Source: an uncultured Bulleidia sp. (GTDB taxonomy: Bacteria > Bacillota_I > Bacilli_A > Erysipelotrichales > Erysipelotrichaceae). From it: 28,418 nt of DNA. The notes beneath the pieces were generated by a model. That model had not been told where the DNA came from, made no database searches, and saw only the letters and a list, made by a program, of their open reading frames with translations. Location: NCBI GenBank assembly GCA_934725105.1, contig CAKVBD010000028.1, positions 1 through 28,418 of the forward strand. The letters run 5' to 3'. This document shows, piece after piece, positions 14,338 through 21,761 of the stretch (positions are counted from its first letter, which is position 1; every line of letters begins with the position of its first letter). The position numbers and the translations under genes were made by a program.

Positions 14338-15174
14338 ATGATCGAAATCTATCTTTTAGAACAATTATATGCGGTGTATCAATATGAAACGTTGAATCAG
14401 GCTGCGAAGCACTTACATATGACGCAGCCAACATTGACAAGAAGCATGCAAAAAATTGAACGAGAATTTGGTACGCCATTATTTATACGAAAATCAAATC
14501 GTATGACGCTGAATGGAAATGGAATTCTGGCCGCAAAGTATGCAGAAAGAATCTTAAATGAAGAAAGAGAAATGATGGAACAGGTACGTTTAAATGCAAC
14601 TGTTGCTATTGGCTTTTGTGCACCAGGACCAAGAATGGTTTTGAATGATGTTTTTCGTCATGGAGACTTTGGAGTTCTATCTAATTTACCTTTACAATCA
14701 AATGCATTGCTTCTAGAAGGTCTTCGTTCTAAAAAATATGATTTGATTGTGACAAGTGAAGAAGTGAAAGATATCGATTTATATTCAAAAGAACTTTGTA
14801 CAGAGGAATTGTTTGTATCTGTTCCTTATAAACATCCTTATACAAAGTTTCAGTCATTAACGTATGAAAAACTAAATGGAACAACTTTTGTTATGGCAGA
14901 TGATATAGGAATCTGGAAGCATATTGTAGAAGAGAATATGCCTGATTCGAAATATCTTTTACAAGATTCAATCGAAGCACTCTCACAAATCGTTATTTCT
15001 AGTACAATTCCATCATTTGCATCAAATATTACATTGAAATATGGACATGAAAATGAGTCTAGAGTATATATTCCAATTGATGGAAAAAATGCAAAATGTA
15101 CGTTTTATTTGTGCTGCAGGAAAGAAAAGAAAGAAATGTATCAGACATTATTGACACAGGCTATTGCTTTTTGA
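14338..15174 (+). CDS. LysR-family transcriptional regulator
   Basis: A 278-residue LysR-type regulator. The N-terminal winged HTH is clear: LNQAAKHLHMTQPTLTRSMQ followed by IEREFGTPLFIRK (about residues 18-55), then the linker helix and a LysR_substrate effector domain from about residue 88. Family length is usually 290-310, so the effector domain is slightly short. I choose ATG 14338, 7 bases after CGGAG; ATG 14332 is too close to it. It is divergent from the aldo/keto reductase operon, the usual layout for a LysR regulator controlling its neighbour. The inducer is unknown. Confidence 0.9.
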   Translation: MIEIYLLEQLYAVYQYETLNQAAKHLHMTQPTLTRSMQKIEREFGTPLFIRKSNRMTLNGNGILAAKYAERILNEEREMMEQVRLNATVAIGFCAPGPRMVLNDVFRHGDFGVLSNLPLQSNALLLEGLRSKKYDLIVTSEEVKDIDLYSKELCTEELFVSVPYKHPYTKFQSLTYEKLNGTTFVMADDIGIWKHIVEENMPDSKYLLQDSIEALSQIVISSTIPSFASNITLKYGHENESRVYIPIDGKNAKCTFYLCCRKEKKEMYQTLLTQAIAF

Positions 15175-15230
15175 ACATTCACTAATACAAAAATAAATAT
15201 AATGAAACCGGTAAGTTCTTCCTTAATTGC

Positions 15231-16196
15231 ATGGATTTCTTTATAATCAATATCATGAATGATGATAAAAATCATGTAAATAAAAGGAAAAATACAAGAA
15301 GCGGATTTACTCTTGCGGAACTTTTAGTAGTTGTCGCAATTATTTCTGTACTTGTTGCGATTATGATTCCTATTTTTCAGAGCCAATTGGAAAAGAGCAG
15401 AGAAGCAACAGATATTTCAAATGTGCGTGCAGCGTATGCAGAAGTGAGCGAAAAAGCAATGCATGAAAATGATGAGAAATTTGTAAAAGTCGTTTCTTTA
15501 AAACAGAAGAAAGATGGTTGGCAATCCGTAGATACGATTACGATTGGCGGTATTATGCATTCGAACAAAGATGGTGATTTAGCAAACTGGAAAGGAAATC
15601 CAGTTGCTGGAGGGATATGTGAAGTATCTTATGATCCTGATGTTGGGGTGATTCTGCACTGGAAGAAAAGTGATGGCAGTACATCGAATGTTCAAGTTGA
15701 TATGAAAGAAAATCTTCATAGTAATTTAGAGAATACAGATGTATTAACAAATTTAACTACACAAGGTGTAACAAGATTTGAAATAGATTCGAAATGTCCA
15801 AATTCTACGATGGTAAATGCAGTAGAAAAACAAATCGGGGATACTAGTTTAATGAATCATGGAACGTGGGCATATCTTGGAAGTCCGACAGATGAATCTG
15901 GCAGGTATTTATTCTGGACGTCTGTGGATACAAATGCTGCAGGTGCGGATAGTAAAATTCCTGTTATTATCAGTCGTGCTTCTGGTGGCTATTTTGTATC
16001 TGAAACAGTAACAGCACAACGAACAACGAAAAAAGGTGAAGAATATGTTGCAATCGTTGATCATATCTGGAATGCCAATGGATTTAAAAAATATTTGACA
16101 GGTACAAAATATGAAACATTAGAAGAAGCCTACGCTGCATATAAACAAAAAGTGAATGAAAAATATACTGAATATAAAGAAACATTACCAAAGTAA
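15231..16196 (+). CDS. Orphan type IV prepilin-like (pseudopilin) protein
   Basis: An exported protein of up to 321 residues with a class III signal. A polar, basic leader ends RSG, followed by FTLAELLVVVAIISVLVAIM, the prepilin-peptidase site plus N-methylation helix (cleavage after Gly25, conserved Glu30). The rest (about 280 residues) is a globular region with two cysteines and repeated GG turns. It is longer than major pilins and could be a minor pilin or pseudopilin. No pilus ATPase, platform protein or prepilin peptidase is in the window. The start is uncertain: ATG 15231 and ATG 15255 both lack a clear ribosome site. A terminator follows directly. Confidence 0.82.
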   Translation: MDFFIINIMNDDKNHVNKRKNTRSGFTLAELLVVVAIISVLVAIMIPIFQSQLEKSREATDISNVRAAYAEVSEKAMHENDEKFVKVVSLKQKKDGWQSVDTITIGGIMHSNKDGDLANWKGNPVAGGICEVSYDPDVGVILHWKKSDGSTSNVQVDMKENLHSNLENTDVLTNLTTQGVTRFEIDSKCPNSTMVNAVEKQIGDTSLMNHGTWAYLGSPTDESGRYLFWTSVDTNAAGADSKIPVIISRASGGYFVSETVTAQRTTKKGEEYVAIVDHIWNANGFKKYLTGTKYETLEEAYAAYKQKVNEKYTEYKETLPK

Positions 16197-16199
16197 AAT

Positions 16200-16229
16200 A
16201 AGTATCTAGATGGCTAGATACTTGTTTTA
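16200..16229. terminator. Bidirectional terminator
   Basis: AAGTATCTAG (16200-16209) pairs perfectly with CTAGATACTT (16214-16223) over a 4-base loop, followed by GTTTT forward and ATTTTA reverse. It separates the prepilin gene from the convergent hemolysin III-family gene, whose stop is 2 bases away. Confidence 0.8.
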
Positions 16230-16230
16230 A

Positions 16231-16932
16231 TTACATTAATAATACGAGATAGTGATACATGAAAATAAAGTGACATAGACTGCCTGCTAAGATAAAGCAA
16301 TGGAATATTTCGTGATTGCCAAATCCATGAATTGGTTTTTCAAAGATGGATAATTTCATGGCATAAATGACTGCACCAACGGAATATAAGATGCCGCCTG
16401 CAAGCAACCATAAAAAGCCAGAAAGTGGAATGCAATTGATAATATCTTTCATAAAGAAGATGCATGTCCATCCCATACATGTATAAATAACAGAGGAAAC
16501 CCATTTTGGACATGTAACAAAGCAGAATTTGAATATCATTCCAAGGATAGCTAATGTCCATATTGTAATAAATAACAACATTCCTTTGAATCCGCCTATA
16601 GCAATTAAAGCTACAGGAGTATAGGATCCAGCAATCATGATGAAAATCATCATGTGATCAATTTTCTTTAATATTTTATTGACTCTAGGAGAAATACTGA
16701 ATGAATGGTATACCGTACTTGCACTGTATAAAAGAATCATGCTGATCATGAATATCATATATGCAATTAAATCTAGCTTTGTTGCGTGATATAAACTTGC
16801 ATGAATCAAGAGTACTGGCATGGCAAAGATACTGCATACAGCACCAATCAAATGTGTTAATGCACTCATTGGCTCTTTAACTGTAAATAACTTCTCATCC
16901 ATAAATGATGTATTGTTTTGTAAAACTGTCAT
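16231..16932 (-). CDS. Hemolysin III / TrhA family (PAQR-type) membrane protein
   Basis: A 233-residue integral membrane protein with seven predicted spans. Family landmarks are present: E-MSALTHLIGA near the N-terminus, SASTVYHSF (about residues 70-78), DHMMIFIMIAGSYTP (about 91-105), and HEIFHCFILAGSLCHF near the end, where the histidines form the metal site of the PAQR superfamily. Members are called hemolysin III or TrhA and have been linked to membrane energetics or lipid homeostasis; activity here is not shown. AAGGAG is just upstream of the ATG. The promoter is 17013-16985 on the reverse strand with a perfect palindrome in the leader. Confidence 0.92.
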   Translation of the reverse strand: MTVLQNNTSFMDEKLFTVKEPMSALTHLIGAVCSIFAMPVLLIHASLYHATKLDLIAYMIFMISMILLYSASTVYHSFSISPRVNKILKKIDHMMIFIMIAGSYTPVALIAIGGFKGMLLFITIWTLAILGMIFKFCFVTCPKWVSSVIYTCMGWTCIFFMKDIINCIPLSGFLWLLAGGILYSVGAVIYAMKLSIFEKPIHGFGNHEIFHCFILAGSLCHFIFMYHYLVLLM

Positions 16933-16960
16933 ATTTTCTCCTTCCTATTAACCTTTTATC

Positions 16961-16975
16961 GGTTATTGAATAACC
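16961..16975. promoter_or_regulatory. Perfect palindrome GGTTATT-G-AATAACC
   Basis: A 15-bp perfect inverted repeat with a single central base, between the hemolysin III-family gene and the DUF1836 gene. It lies just downstream of the predicted start of the hemolysin III transcript, a repressor-type position. The DUF1836 protein, which resembles MerR-type HTH proteins, is a candidate binder; that is inference. Confidence 0.5.
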
Positions 16976-16984
16976 TCTATAAGT

Positions 16985-17013
16985 ATACTAGGAGTTTTTG
17001 AAAAACTTGTCAA
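16985..17013 (-). promoter_or_regulatory. Promoter of the hemolysin III-family gene
   Basis: Reverse strand TTGACA (17013-17008), 17-base spacer, TAGTAT (16990-16985). A consensus -35 and optimal spacing. Expected start near 16978, next to the palindrome at 16961-16975. Confidence 0.6.
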
Positions 17014-17031
17014 GAGATAACTGGAGTACTA

Positions 17032-17060
17032 TTGCACAGTTTGTAAAATCCATCTATACT
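17032..17060 (+). promoter_or_regulatory. Promoter of the DUF1836 gene, abutting its start codon
   Basis: TTGCAC (17032-17037), 17-base spacer, TATACT (17055-17060). The ATG at 17067 is 6 bases beyond the -10, where transcription itself should begin, so the mRNA would be leaderless. Confidence 0.5.
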
Positions 17061-17066
17061 AATGAT

Positions 17067-17561
17067 ATGAAAAAAGAACAGAATATTCAGGCAATGCAGG
17101 ATTTTCATTTACCTGCCTATACAGAGATTCCAGATGTTGGATTATATCTGGAACAGGTTGTGAAATATATTAATAGCTTCTTCAATGATTTTGAAGAAAT
17201 GAAAATTACAAATTCGATGGTTAGCAACTATGTGAAGAGTAAGCTTGTTTCGAGTCCACATAAAAAGATGTACAGCAGGGATCAGATTGCGGTGTTATTC
17301 TTTATTGCGATTGCGAAGAATGTGTTATCTATGGAATACATTCGTATTTGTCTGCAGGAAAGAACTACACTTTCAACTGTTGAAGAAGCATATGCAGCAT
17401 TTGTAAAGAAAATGCAAGATACAGCACATGGTTTTAAAGAGCATTCTTCTACGTCTTGTGATTTTTCAGCAAATGAAGAAACAGCATTGAATAATATTAC
17501 GATCGCTGTAGCGAATAAGATGTATCTTGAAAGATATTTTGCGCAATTCAAAAAAGCGTAA
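17067..17561 (+). CDS. DUF1836 family protein, putative MerR-like regulator
   Basis: A 164-residue cytoplasmic protein of the DUF1836 family. The core reads PAYTEIPDVGLYLEQVVKYIN, then a winged-helix-like block TNSMVSNYVKSKLVSSP followed by YSRDQIAVLFFIAIAK, reminiscent of the MerR DNA-binding domain. Function is not established; DNA binding is inference. The frame is open from a TTG at 16998, but that codon lies inside the hemolysin III promoter region and the TTGCAC-N17-TATACT promoter at 17032-17060 would start transcription beyond it, so I use ATG 17067. No ribosome site precedes this ATG. A weak A/T hairpin (17550-17573) follows. Confidence 0.72.
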   Translation: MKKEQNIQAMQDFHLPAYTEIPDVGLYLEQVVKYINSFFNDFEEMKITNSMVSNYVKSKLVSSPHKKMYSRDQIAVLFFIAIAKNVLSMEYIRICLQERTTLSTVEEAYAAFVKKMQDTAHGFKEHSSTSCDFSANEETALNNITIAVANKMYLERYFAQFKKA

Positions 17562-17586
17562 AGTATCTTTTTTCTTATGTAAATAA

Positions 17587-17595
17587 TGCTATACT
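17587..17595 (+). promoter_or_regulatory. Extended -10 promoter close to the flavoprotein start codon
   Basis: TG-C-TATACT (17587-17595), identical to the LysR promoter core. The ATG at 17604 is 8 bases downstream, so little or no 5' leader is possible. Confidence 0.5.
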
Positions 17596-17603
17596 TTTTG
17601 AGT

Positions 17604-19232
17604 ATGAAAATAAGAAATTTCTGTAAATCAATCCTGGTTTTTTCTTTATGTACGACATTCAGTGCATGTCAAAATAACAATGAGAAAAATATTAAAGATG
17701 GGACTTATACAGCTGAAGTGGAAGGGTATCAATCTTCATTGACTGTGGAAGTAACTTTTTCAAATGGTTCTATTACGAGTGTTGAAGTTGTTGACTCTAA
17801 CGAAACAAAGACTTGGGCAGATAGTGCTTTACAATATATTCCTAAATATATTCATGATGAACAGTCGTTGAATGTTGATACGATTACTGGTGCAACAATT
17901 ACTTCAAACGCAATTATCAGTGCTGTTGAAAAAACAATTAAAGATGCACATGGTGATGTTAGTGAATGGAAAGTAAATGAGAAAGCAGAACATAAGCAAA
18001 AAGAAGTTGAAAAGGATTGTGATGTTGTTGTCGCAGGTGGTGGATTATCTGGCATGGTTACTACATTGCGTCTTCAACAGCTTGGCTATCAATGTGTTCT
18101 GGTAGAGAAAAGTGATCGTTTAGGCGGAATTACGAAATATGGCGGGAATTATTCTCAATTGTATGTGGATGATGATACGGCATTTACGAATGCGAATGAC
18201 CTTATTCAAGATCATTTGTTAGATACAGTTACATGGCAGAAAAAAGATCTTGGCATCCAATTCTCAGAAGAATATCTTTTCAGCAGTCAATATGATACAG
18301 ATGTATTGAAAGAATATGCACCAGAAAATTCTAATATTGGTGAACTTCTGGAGAAAGAAACAGAAGTGAGTGGCGCAGAAGTACTGTTAAATACATGTGT
18401 AACGGGTTTGTGGAAAAATGGTGAAGATGTTAATGGTGTTTCTGCGATAGATTCTGACGGGAAGATTTATCGTATTCAGTCTAAATATGTAGTCATTGCG
18501 AGTGGAAGTGCAATGGAAGATACTTCTCAAGCTGTGAATCCGTACAATGAAGGAGATCTTTATACAATTTTCAAGAATGATGGGTATCAGGTGAGTGAAG
18601 TTGCACCAGTGGATTCTAATCTTTGCATATCATTAGCTGAGCAGTATATAGATACATATTATGCTGATCAAAAGATGAAAGAAAAAGAAATTCTTCTTGT
18701 TGATCAAGATGGAAAATGCATTGATTTAGCACAATCTCGTGAAGATCTTTCTAATGCATTACAAGGTGATTCTTATTTGATTATGAATGCTTCAACATAT
18801 AAAAAATGGAAGGCAGCAATTCTTGAAAGTGGGGCATTTGATGCAGAAAGCACAAAGCAATTAGAAGAAGATAATAGTGAATGCTTTTCTTCTGCAGAAG
18901 ATTTACAGACTTTATGTGATATGAATGGAATATCGTATGAGGGGATTGTTGCATCTATGCAAAAGAGAAATCTGTCATTGAGTGAGGAACAGCCATTTGT
19001 TGGCAATGTTTACTGTGTGAAGCTTTGTCGTGGTATTGTTGATGCAACAGGAGGAATTTGTGTGGATGCATCTTTACATCCAATGAAGACTGGTTCTGAT
19101 ACACCACTAGATTCTGTATACGTGATTGGCAGTGCTTCAGATCACACAAATACACAAGAAGGCATTCCGAATACATGGGCATTTGTGTCTGGTAAATGGA
19201 TTGCTGATGACATTGATACAAAGATGGAATAA
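17604..19232 (+). CDS. Lipid-anchored FMN-binding/FAD-dependent oxidoreductase
   Basis: A 542-residue exported flavoprotein. The signal peptide ends in a lipobox FSA-C (Cys22). Residues about 31-115 are an FMN_bind domain with the covalent-flavin motif DTITGAT (residues 92-98), where ApbE would attach FMN to the threonine. From about 139 comes a fumarate-reductase/flavocytochrome-c-type FAD domain: VVVAGGGLSG, then a glutamate-ending strand and RLGGITKYGG. The C-terminal FAD loop is present (GIVDATGG and VYVIGSASD). The substrate-site motifs of true fumarate reductases are not recognisable: the usual NRLGGN stretch is replaced by QEGIPN and the capping domain is short. I place the start at ATG 17604; an ATG at 17586 lies in the -10. 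Probably acts in extracytoplasmic electron transfer. The next gene follows after 3 bases. Confidence 0.85.
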   Translation: MKIRNFCKSILVFSLCTTFSACQNNNEKNIKDGTYTAEVEGYQSSLTVEVTFSNGSITSVEVVDSNETKTWADSALQYIPKYIHDEQSLNVDTITGATITSNAIISAVEKTIKDAHGDVSEWKVNEKAEHKQKEVEKDCDVVVAGGGLSGMVTTLRLQQLGYQCVLVEKSDRLGGITKYGGNYSQLYVDDDTAFTNANDLIQDHLLDTVTWQKKDLGIQFSEEYLFSSQYDTDVLKEYAPENSNIGELLEKETEVSGAEVLLNTCVTGLWKNGEDVNGVSAIDSDGKIYRIQSKYVVIASGSAMEDTSQAVNPYNEGDLYTIFKNDGYQVSEVAPVDSNLCISLAEQYIDTYYADQKMKEKEILLVDQDGKCIDLAQSREDLSNALQGDSYLIMNASTYKKWKAAILESGAFDAESTKQLEEDNSECFSSAEDLQTLCDMNGISYEGIVASMQKRNLSLSEEQPFVGNVYCVKLCRGIVDATGGICVDASLHPMKTGSDTPLDSVYVIGSASDHTNTQEGIPNTWAFVSGKWIADDIDTKME

Positions 19233-19235
19233 TAT

Positions 19236-19994
19236 ATGCAGAAAGTATTGATTACTGGTGGCAGTGAAGGCATTGGATATGCATTTGCTGAATATTATTC
19301 CTCAATTGGCAGTGAAGTGTTTCTAGTAGCTAGAAATCGCATGAAACTCATTGATATCAAGAATACTTTAGAAAATACATACCATAATGCTGTACATATG
19401 ATATGTATGGATCTTTCTTTACAGAATTCCGCCAATACTCTTTATGAACAAGTAAAAGATGAAAATATCGATATTCTGATCAATAATGCAGGATGTGGAT
19501 ATACAGAAAGATTCTGGAAGATTGATATTGAAAGCGAAGAAAAGATGGTTATGTTGAATGATATGACACTAATGTCATTAACAAAACTATTCTTTCTAGA
19601 TATGAAGAAACGACATGATGGAATTATTTTGAATGTATCTTCTACAGGGGCATTTCAGCCAGGACCATACATTGCGGGTTACTATGCGTCTAAAGCATTT
19701 GTAGCTACATATACACGTGCTGTCTATGAAGAAGCAAAAGAATATGGTGTTCGTATTTATTGCCTGCTTCCAGGTCCTGTAGACACAGATTTCTATCGTA
19801 AAAGTGGAGTGAAAGCACCATTACATGCGATGAAGAGTGAAAGGGTTGTTGCGTATACAATCAAACATATGAGAAAGAAATGTTTTATCATTCCGGGTGT
19901 AACGAATCGAATTGTTAGATTCTTGCCTGAAAGTATTCGTATCTATTTTATAAAGAAAACAAAGTGGAGAAATATCCAAAAGAAAAGAGGTTGA
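19236..19994 (+). CDS. Short-chain dehydrogenase/reductase
   Basis: A 252-residue classical-type SDR. The cofactor motif is GGSEGIG (residues 8-14), followed by NNAG, then the catalytic Ser in NVSSTG and YYASK (Tyr/Lys pair), and a PGPVDTDF segment. An R at the end of the second strand (VARNR) suggests NADP(H). The C-terminus is basic and hydrophobic. It starts 3 bases after the flavoprotein stop and has no strong ribosome site, so it is likely translated by coupling in a two-gene operon. The substrate is unknown; the similar family members often called DltE-like oxidoreductases are one comparison. The stop codon lies inside a terminator stem. Confidence 0.9.
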   Translation: MQKVLITGGSEGIGYAFAEYYSSIGSEVFLVARNRMKLIDIKNTLENTYHNAVHMICMDLSLQNSANTLYEQVKDENIDILINNAGCGYTERFWKIDIESEEKMVMLNDMTLMSLTKLFFLDMKKRHDGIILNVSSTGAFQPGPYIAGYYASKAFVATYTRAVYEEAKEYGVRIYCLLPGPVDTDFYRKSGVKAPLHAMKSERVVAYTIKHMRKKCFIIPGVTNRIVRFLPESIRIYFIKKTKWRNIQKKRG

Positions 19995-20006
19995 AAAACC
20001 TCTTTT
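19983..20006. terminator. Bidirectional terminator containing both stop codons
   Basis: AAAAGAGGTT (19983-19992) pairs perfectly with AACCTCTTTT (19997-20006) over a GAAA tetraloop. The stop codon of the SDR (19992-19994) and the first base pairs after the dacA stop (20005-20007) fall in it, so the convergent genes share one compact terminator. Confidence 0.75.
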
Positions 20007-21189
20007 AAAATACTTTTTGAAACCAAAGTGCAATACGATCTAAAATGTGAGATTCTTTTGGAATCTTTACCATGAGCTTTGTGGTGTAGAAGATTTCACC
20101 ATTGTAGCTGATTGTGAGATCTCCTTCGAGATTCTGTGAAGTATTCGCACTAGATATTGCTTGTGGAAGTGTACATGTTACTTCTGGCTGAATATCTTGT
20201 GGAAGATCATAGTTGAAGTCAATAGGTGATTTGACTTCGATTGTGTCTTCTTCAGAAAATACATGTTTGACTGTGATTGTTGATACAACACTTTGTGTTG
20301 ATAGAGTTGCAACGCGATTCCATGACTGTAATTGATTTAAAATGGAATCTGTATCTTTGACATGTGGAGAAGCAGGTGCGTATGCATCGGCATTTGCGAC
20401 CACTGTAATTAAATGCATATCATTGATATCTTCCCAGGCAGCCAGGCAATGACCAGCTGGGTATGTGAATCCTGTTTTGCCGCCAATTAATCCAGGCAGT
20501 ACATAGCCATTTTTTTCCGCAGCTTTAAAAATCGTACTATTCAGCTCAATTCCAAGTGGGGAAGAAGCTAAGGGAGAAGTTGTGTATGTATGTGTTGAGA
20601 AGATTGTTTGAAATGTATTGTTATTTAAACAATATTGTAATAACTTTGCCATGTCTCTAGCAGTAGAGTAATGATTTTCATCATGTAAGCCTGTTGTATT
20701 CACAAAATGTGTATTTGTCATACCAATGGCTTGTGCTTTTTCATTCATCAGATCAACATATGCTTCAATACTTCCACTGATTGTAAATGCCGCAGCATTT
20801 GTTGCATCTGCACCAGATGGTAAAGCAATGCCATACAGGATATCCTGTACAGTTGGTGTATCTCCAACTTTAAATCCCGCAAGAGAAGCGTTCTGTTCTA
20901 CAAGTCCAGCAATCATATCTTGCGTGATTGTAATCTGTTGATTTAAATCAGTAAGATTTTCAATTGCGATAATTGCGGTCATCATTTTTGTCATAGATGC
21001 TGGATACATTATCGTATCTGCATCTTTTTCAGCAAGTACCTGGTTCGTATCACGATCAATTACAATTGCGTAGGTCGCACTTATGTTATCTAAAACAGTA
21101 TTTTCAAAAGCATGTATTTTTGTGCAAGGAACAAAGTTAAAGCATACAAATCCAATGCATAGTAAGAATCTTAGTATTTTTTTAGCCAT
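20005..21189 (-). CDS. dacA: D-alanyl-D-alanine carboxypeptidase (PBP5/S11 family)
   Basis: A 394-residue penicillin-binding carboxypeptidase that trims the terminal D-Ala from peptidoglycan pentapeptides. A signal peptide ends near residue 27 (KIHA). Active-site motifs: SMTK (65-68, Ser65 nucleophile), SGA (125-127, in place of the SxN motif; this variant occurs in some S11 enzymes) and KTG (238-240). A beta-rich C-terminal domain follows, and the last segment (LDRIALWFQKVF) can form an amphipathic membrane-binding helix. I prefer ATG 21189 (MAKKILRF) for its normal signal-peptide start; 21201 is also possible. Neither has a visible ribosome site. Convergent with the SDR gene. Confidence 0.92.
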   Translation of the reverse strand: MAKKILRFLLCIGFVCFNFVPCTKIHAFENTVLDNISATYAIVIDRDTNQVLAEKDADTIMYPASMTKMMTAIIAIENLTDLNQQITITQDMIAGLVEQNASLAGFKVGDTPTVQDILYGIALPSGADATNAAAFTISGSIEAYVDLMNEKAQAIGMTNTHFVNTTGLHDENHYSTARDMAKLLQYCLNNNTFQTIFSTHTYTTSPLASSPLGIELNSTIFKAAEKNGYVLPGLIGGKTGFTYPAGHCLAAWEDINDMHLITVVANADAYAPASPHVKDTDSILNQLQSWNRVATLSTQSVVSTITVKHVFSEEDTIEVKSPIDFNYDLPQDIQPEVTCTLPQAISSANTSQNLEGDLTISYNGEIFYTTKLMVKIPKESHILDRIALWFQKVF

Positions 21190-21344
21190 GCTTATAATCA
21201 TAAGATATATTTTTCTAGAAAGCTACCTAATACAATCTTAAGAAAATGAAAATTGTGTGATAGAGATAGATGCTGAGTTATGAAATGTTTAATGTAAAAA
21301 GTATGAAAGCATATAAATATACGGAAATATGTATGTATAAAATA

Positions 21345-21372
21345 TTGAAATGTAGATGAGATATAGTAAAAT
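21345..21372 (+). promoter_or_regulatory. Candidate promoter of the HU gene
   Basis: TTGAAA (21345-21350), 16-base spacer, TAAAAT (21367-21372), in a very AT-rich stretch (21202-21396) that otherwise shows nothing recognisable. Confidence 0.4.
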
Positions 21373-21396
21373 CAAATCATAAGGAGGCCAAATATT

Positions 21397-21690
21397 ATGG
21401 CAACAAACAAAGTAGTAACGAAAAAAACACTCGCTGATGATCTTGCAGCTAAATTTGGATGGACAAAGAAGGATGCTGCAGAAGCAGTGAATTATGTATT
21501 TGATGAAATTACAGCAGTCGTAGCTGATGGTGGAGAAGCTTCCATTAACGGCTTTGGTAAATTTGAAAGAGTCAGCAAGAAGGCTAGAACTGGTCTAAAC
21601 CCATCTACAGGTGAAAAGATTACAATTCCTGCTTCTGAATCTCCAAAGTTTAAGGCATCTAAGACATTCAAAGACGCTGTAAATAAGTAA
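21397..21690 (+). CDS. hup: HU-type nucleoid DNA-binding protein
   Basis: A 97-residue histone-like protein. The N-terminal helical dimerisation region begins VVTKKTLADDLAAKFGWTKK. The beta arm carries the HU/IHF signature GFGKFERVSKKARTGLNP, with the proline at the tip (NPSTGEKITIPA) that inserts into DNA, followed by a PKFKASKTFKDAVN end. Normal family length is about 90. It binds and bends DNA without much sequence preference and compacts the nucleoid. A strong AAGGAGG lies before the ATG, and a terminator follows after 6 bases, so it is a single-gene unit. Confidence 0.96.
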   Translation: MATNKVVTKKTLADDLAAKFGWTKKDAAEAVNYVFDEITAVVADGGEASINGFGKFERVSKKARTGLNPSTGEKITIPASESPKFKASKTFKDAVNK

Positions 21691-21696
21691 TAGTTC

Positions 21697-21719
21697 AAAG
21701 GATCTCAGGATCCTTTTTT
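21697..21719 (+). terminator. Terminator of the HU gene
   Basis: AAAGGATC (21697-21704) pairs with GATCCTTT (21709-21716) over a 4-base loop, followed by further T residues. Confidence 0.85.
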
Positions 21720-21724
21720 GTTAT

Positions 21725-21753
21725 CAAAAAAGGAGAGTTGCTTTCTCTCCTTT
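21725..21753 (-). terminator. Terminator of the glgP-ppiB transcript
   Basis: Reverse strand AAAGGAGAG (21753-21745) pairs with CTCTCCTTT (21737-21729) around a 7-base loop, followed by TTTT. It lies 8 bases after the ppiB stop. Confidence 0.8.
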
Positions 21754-21761
21754 CAGTGTTT

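Noticed and set aside
16998..17066. TTG-initiated N-terminal extension of the DUF1836 protein
   Set aside because: The region overlaps the reverse promoter of the hemolysin III gene, and a TTGCAC-N17-TATACT promoter starts beyond it; ATG 17067 matches the usual family N-terminus.
17550..17573. A/T-only hairpin AAAAAAG/CTTTTTT after the DUF1836 gene
   Set aside because: It has almost no G-C pairs and a 10-base loop, so it is too weak to call as a terminator.
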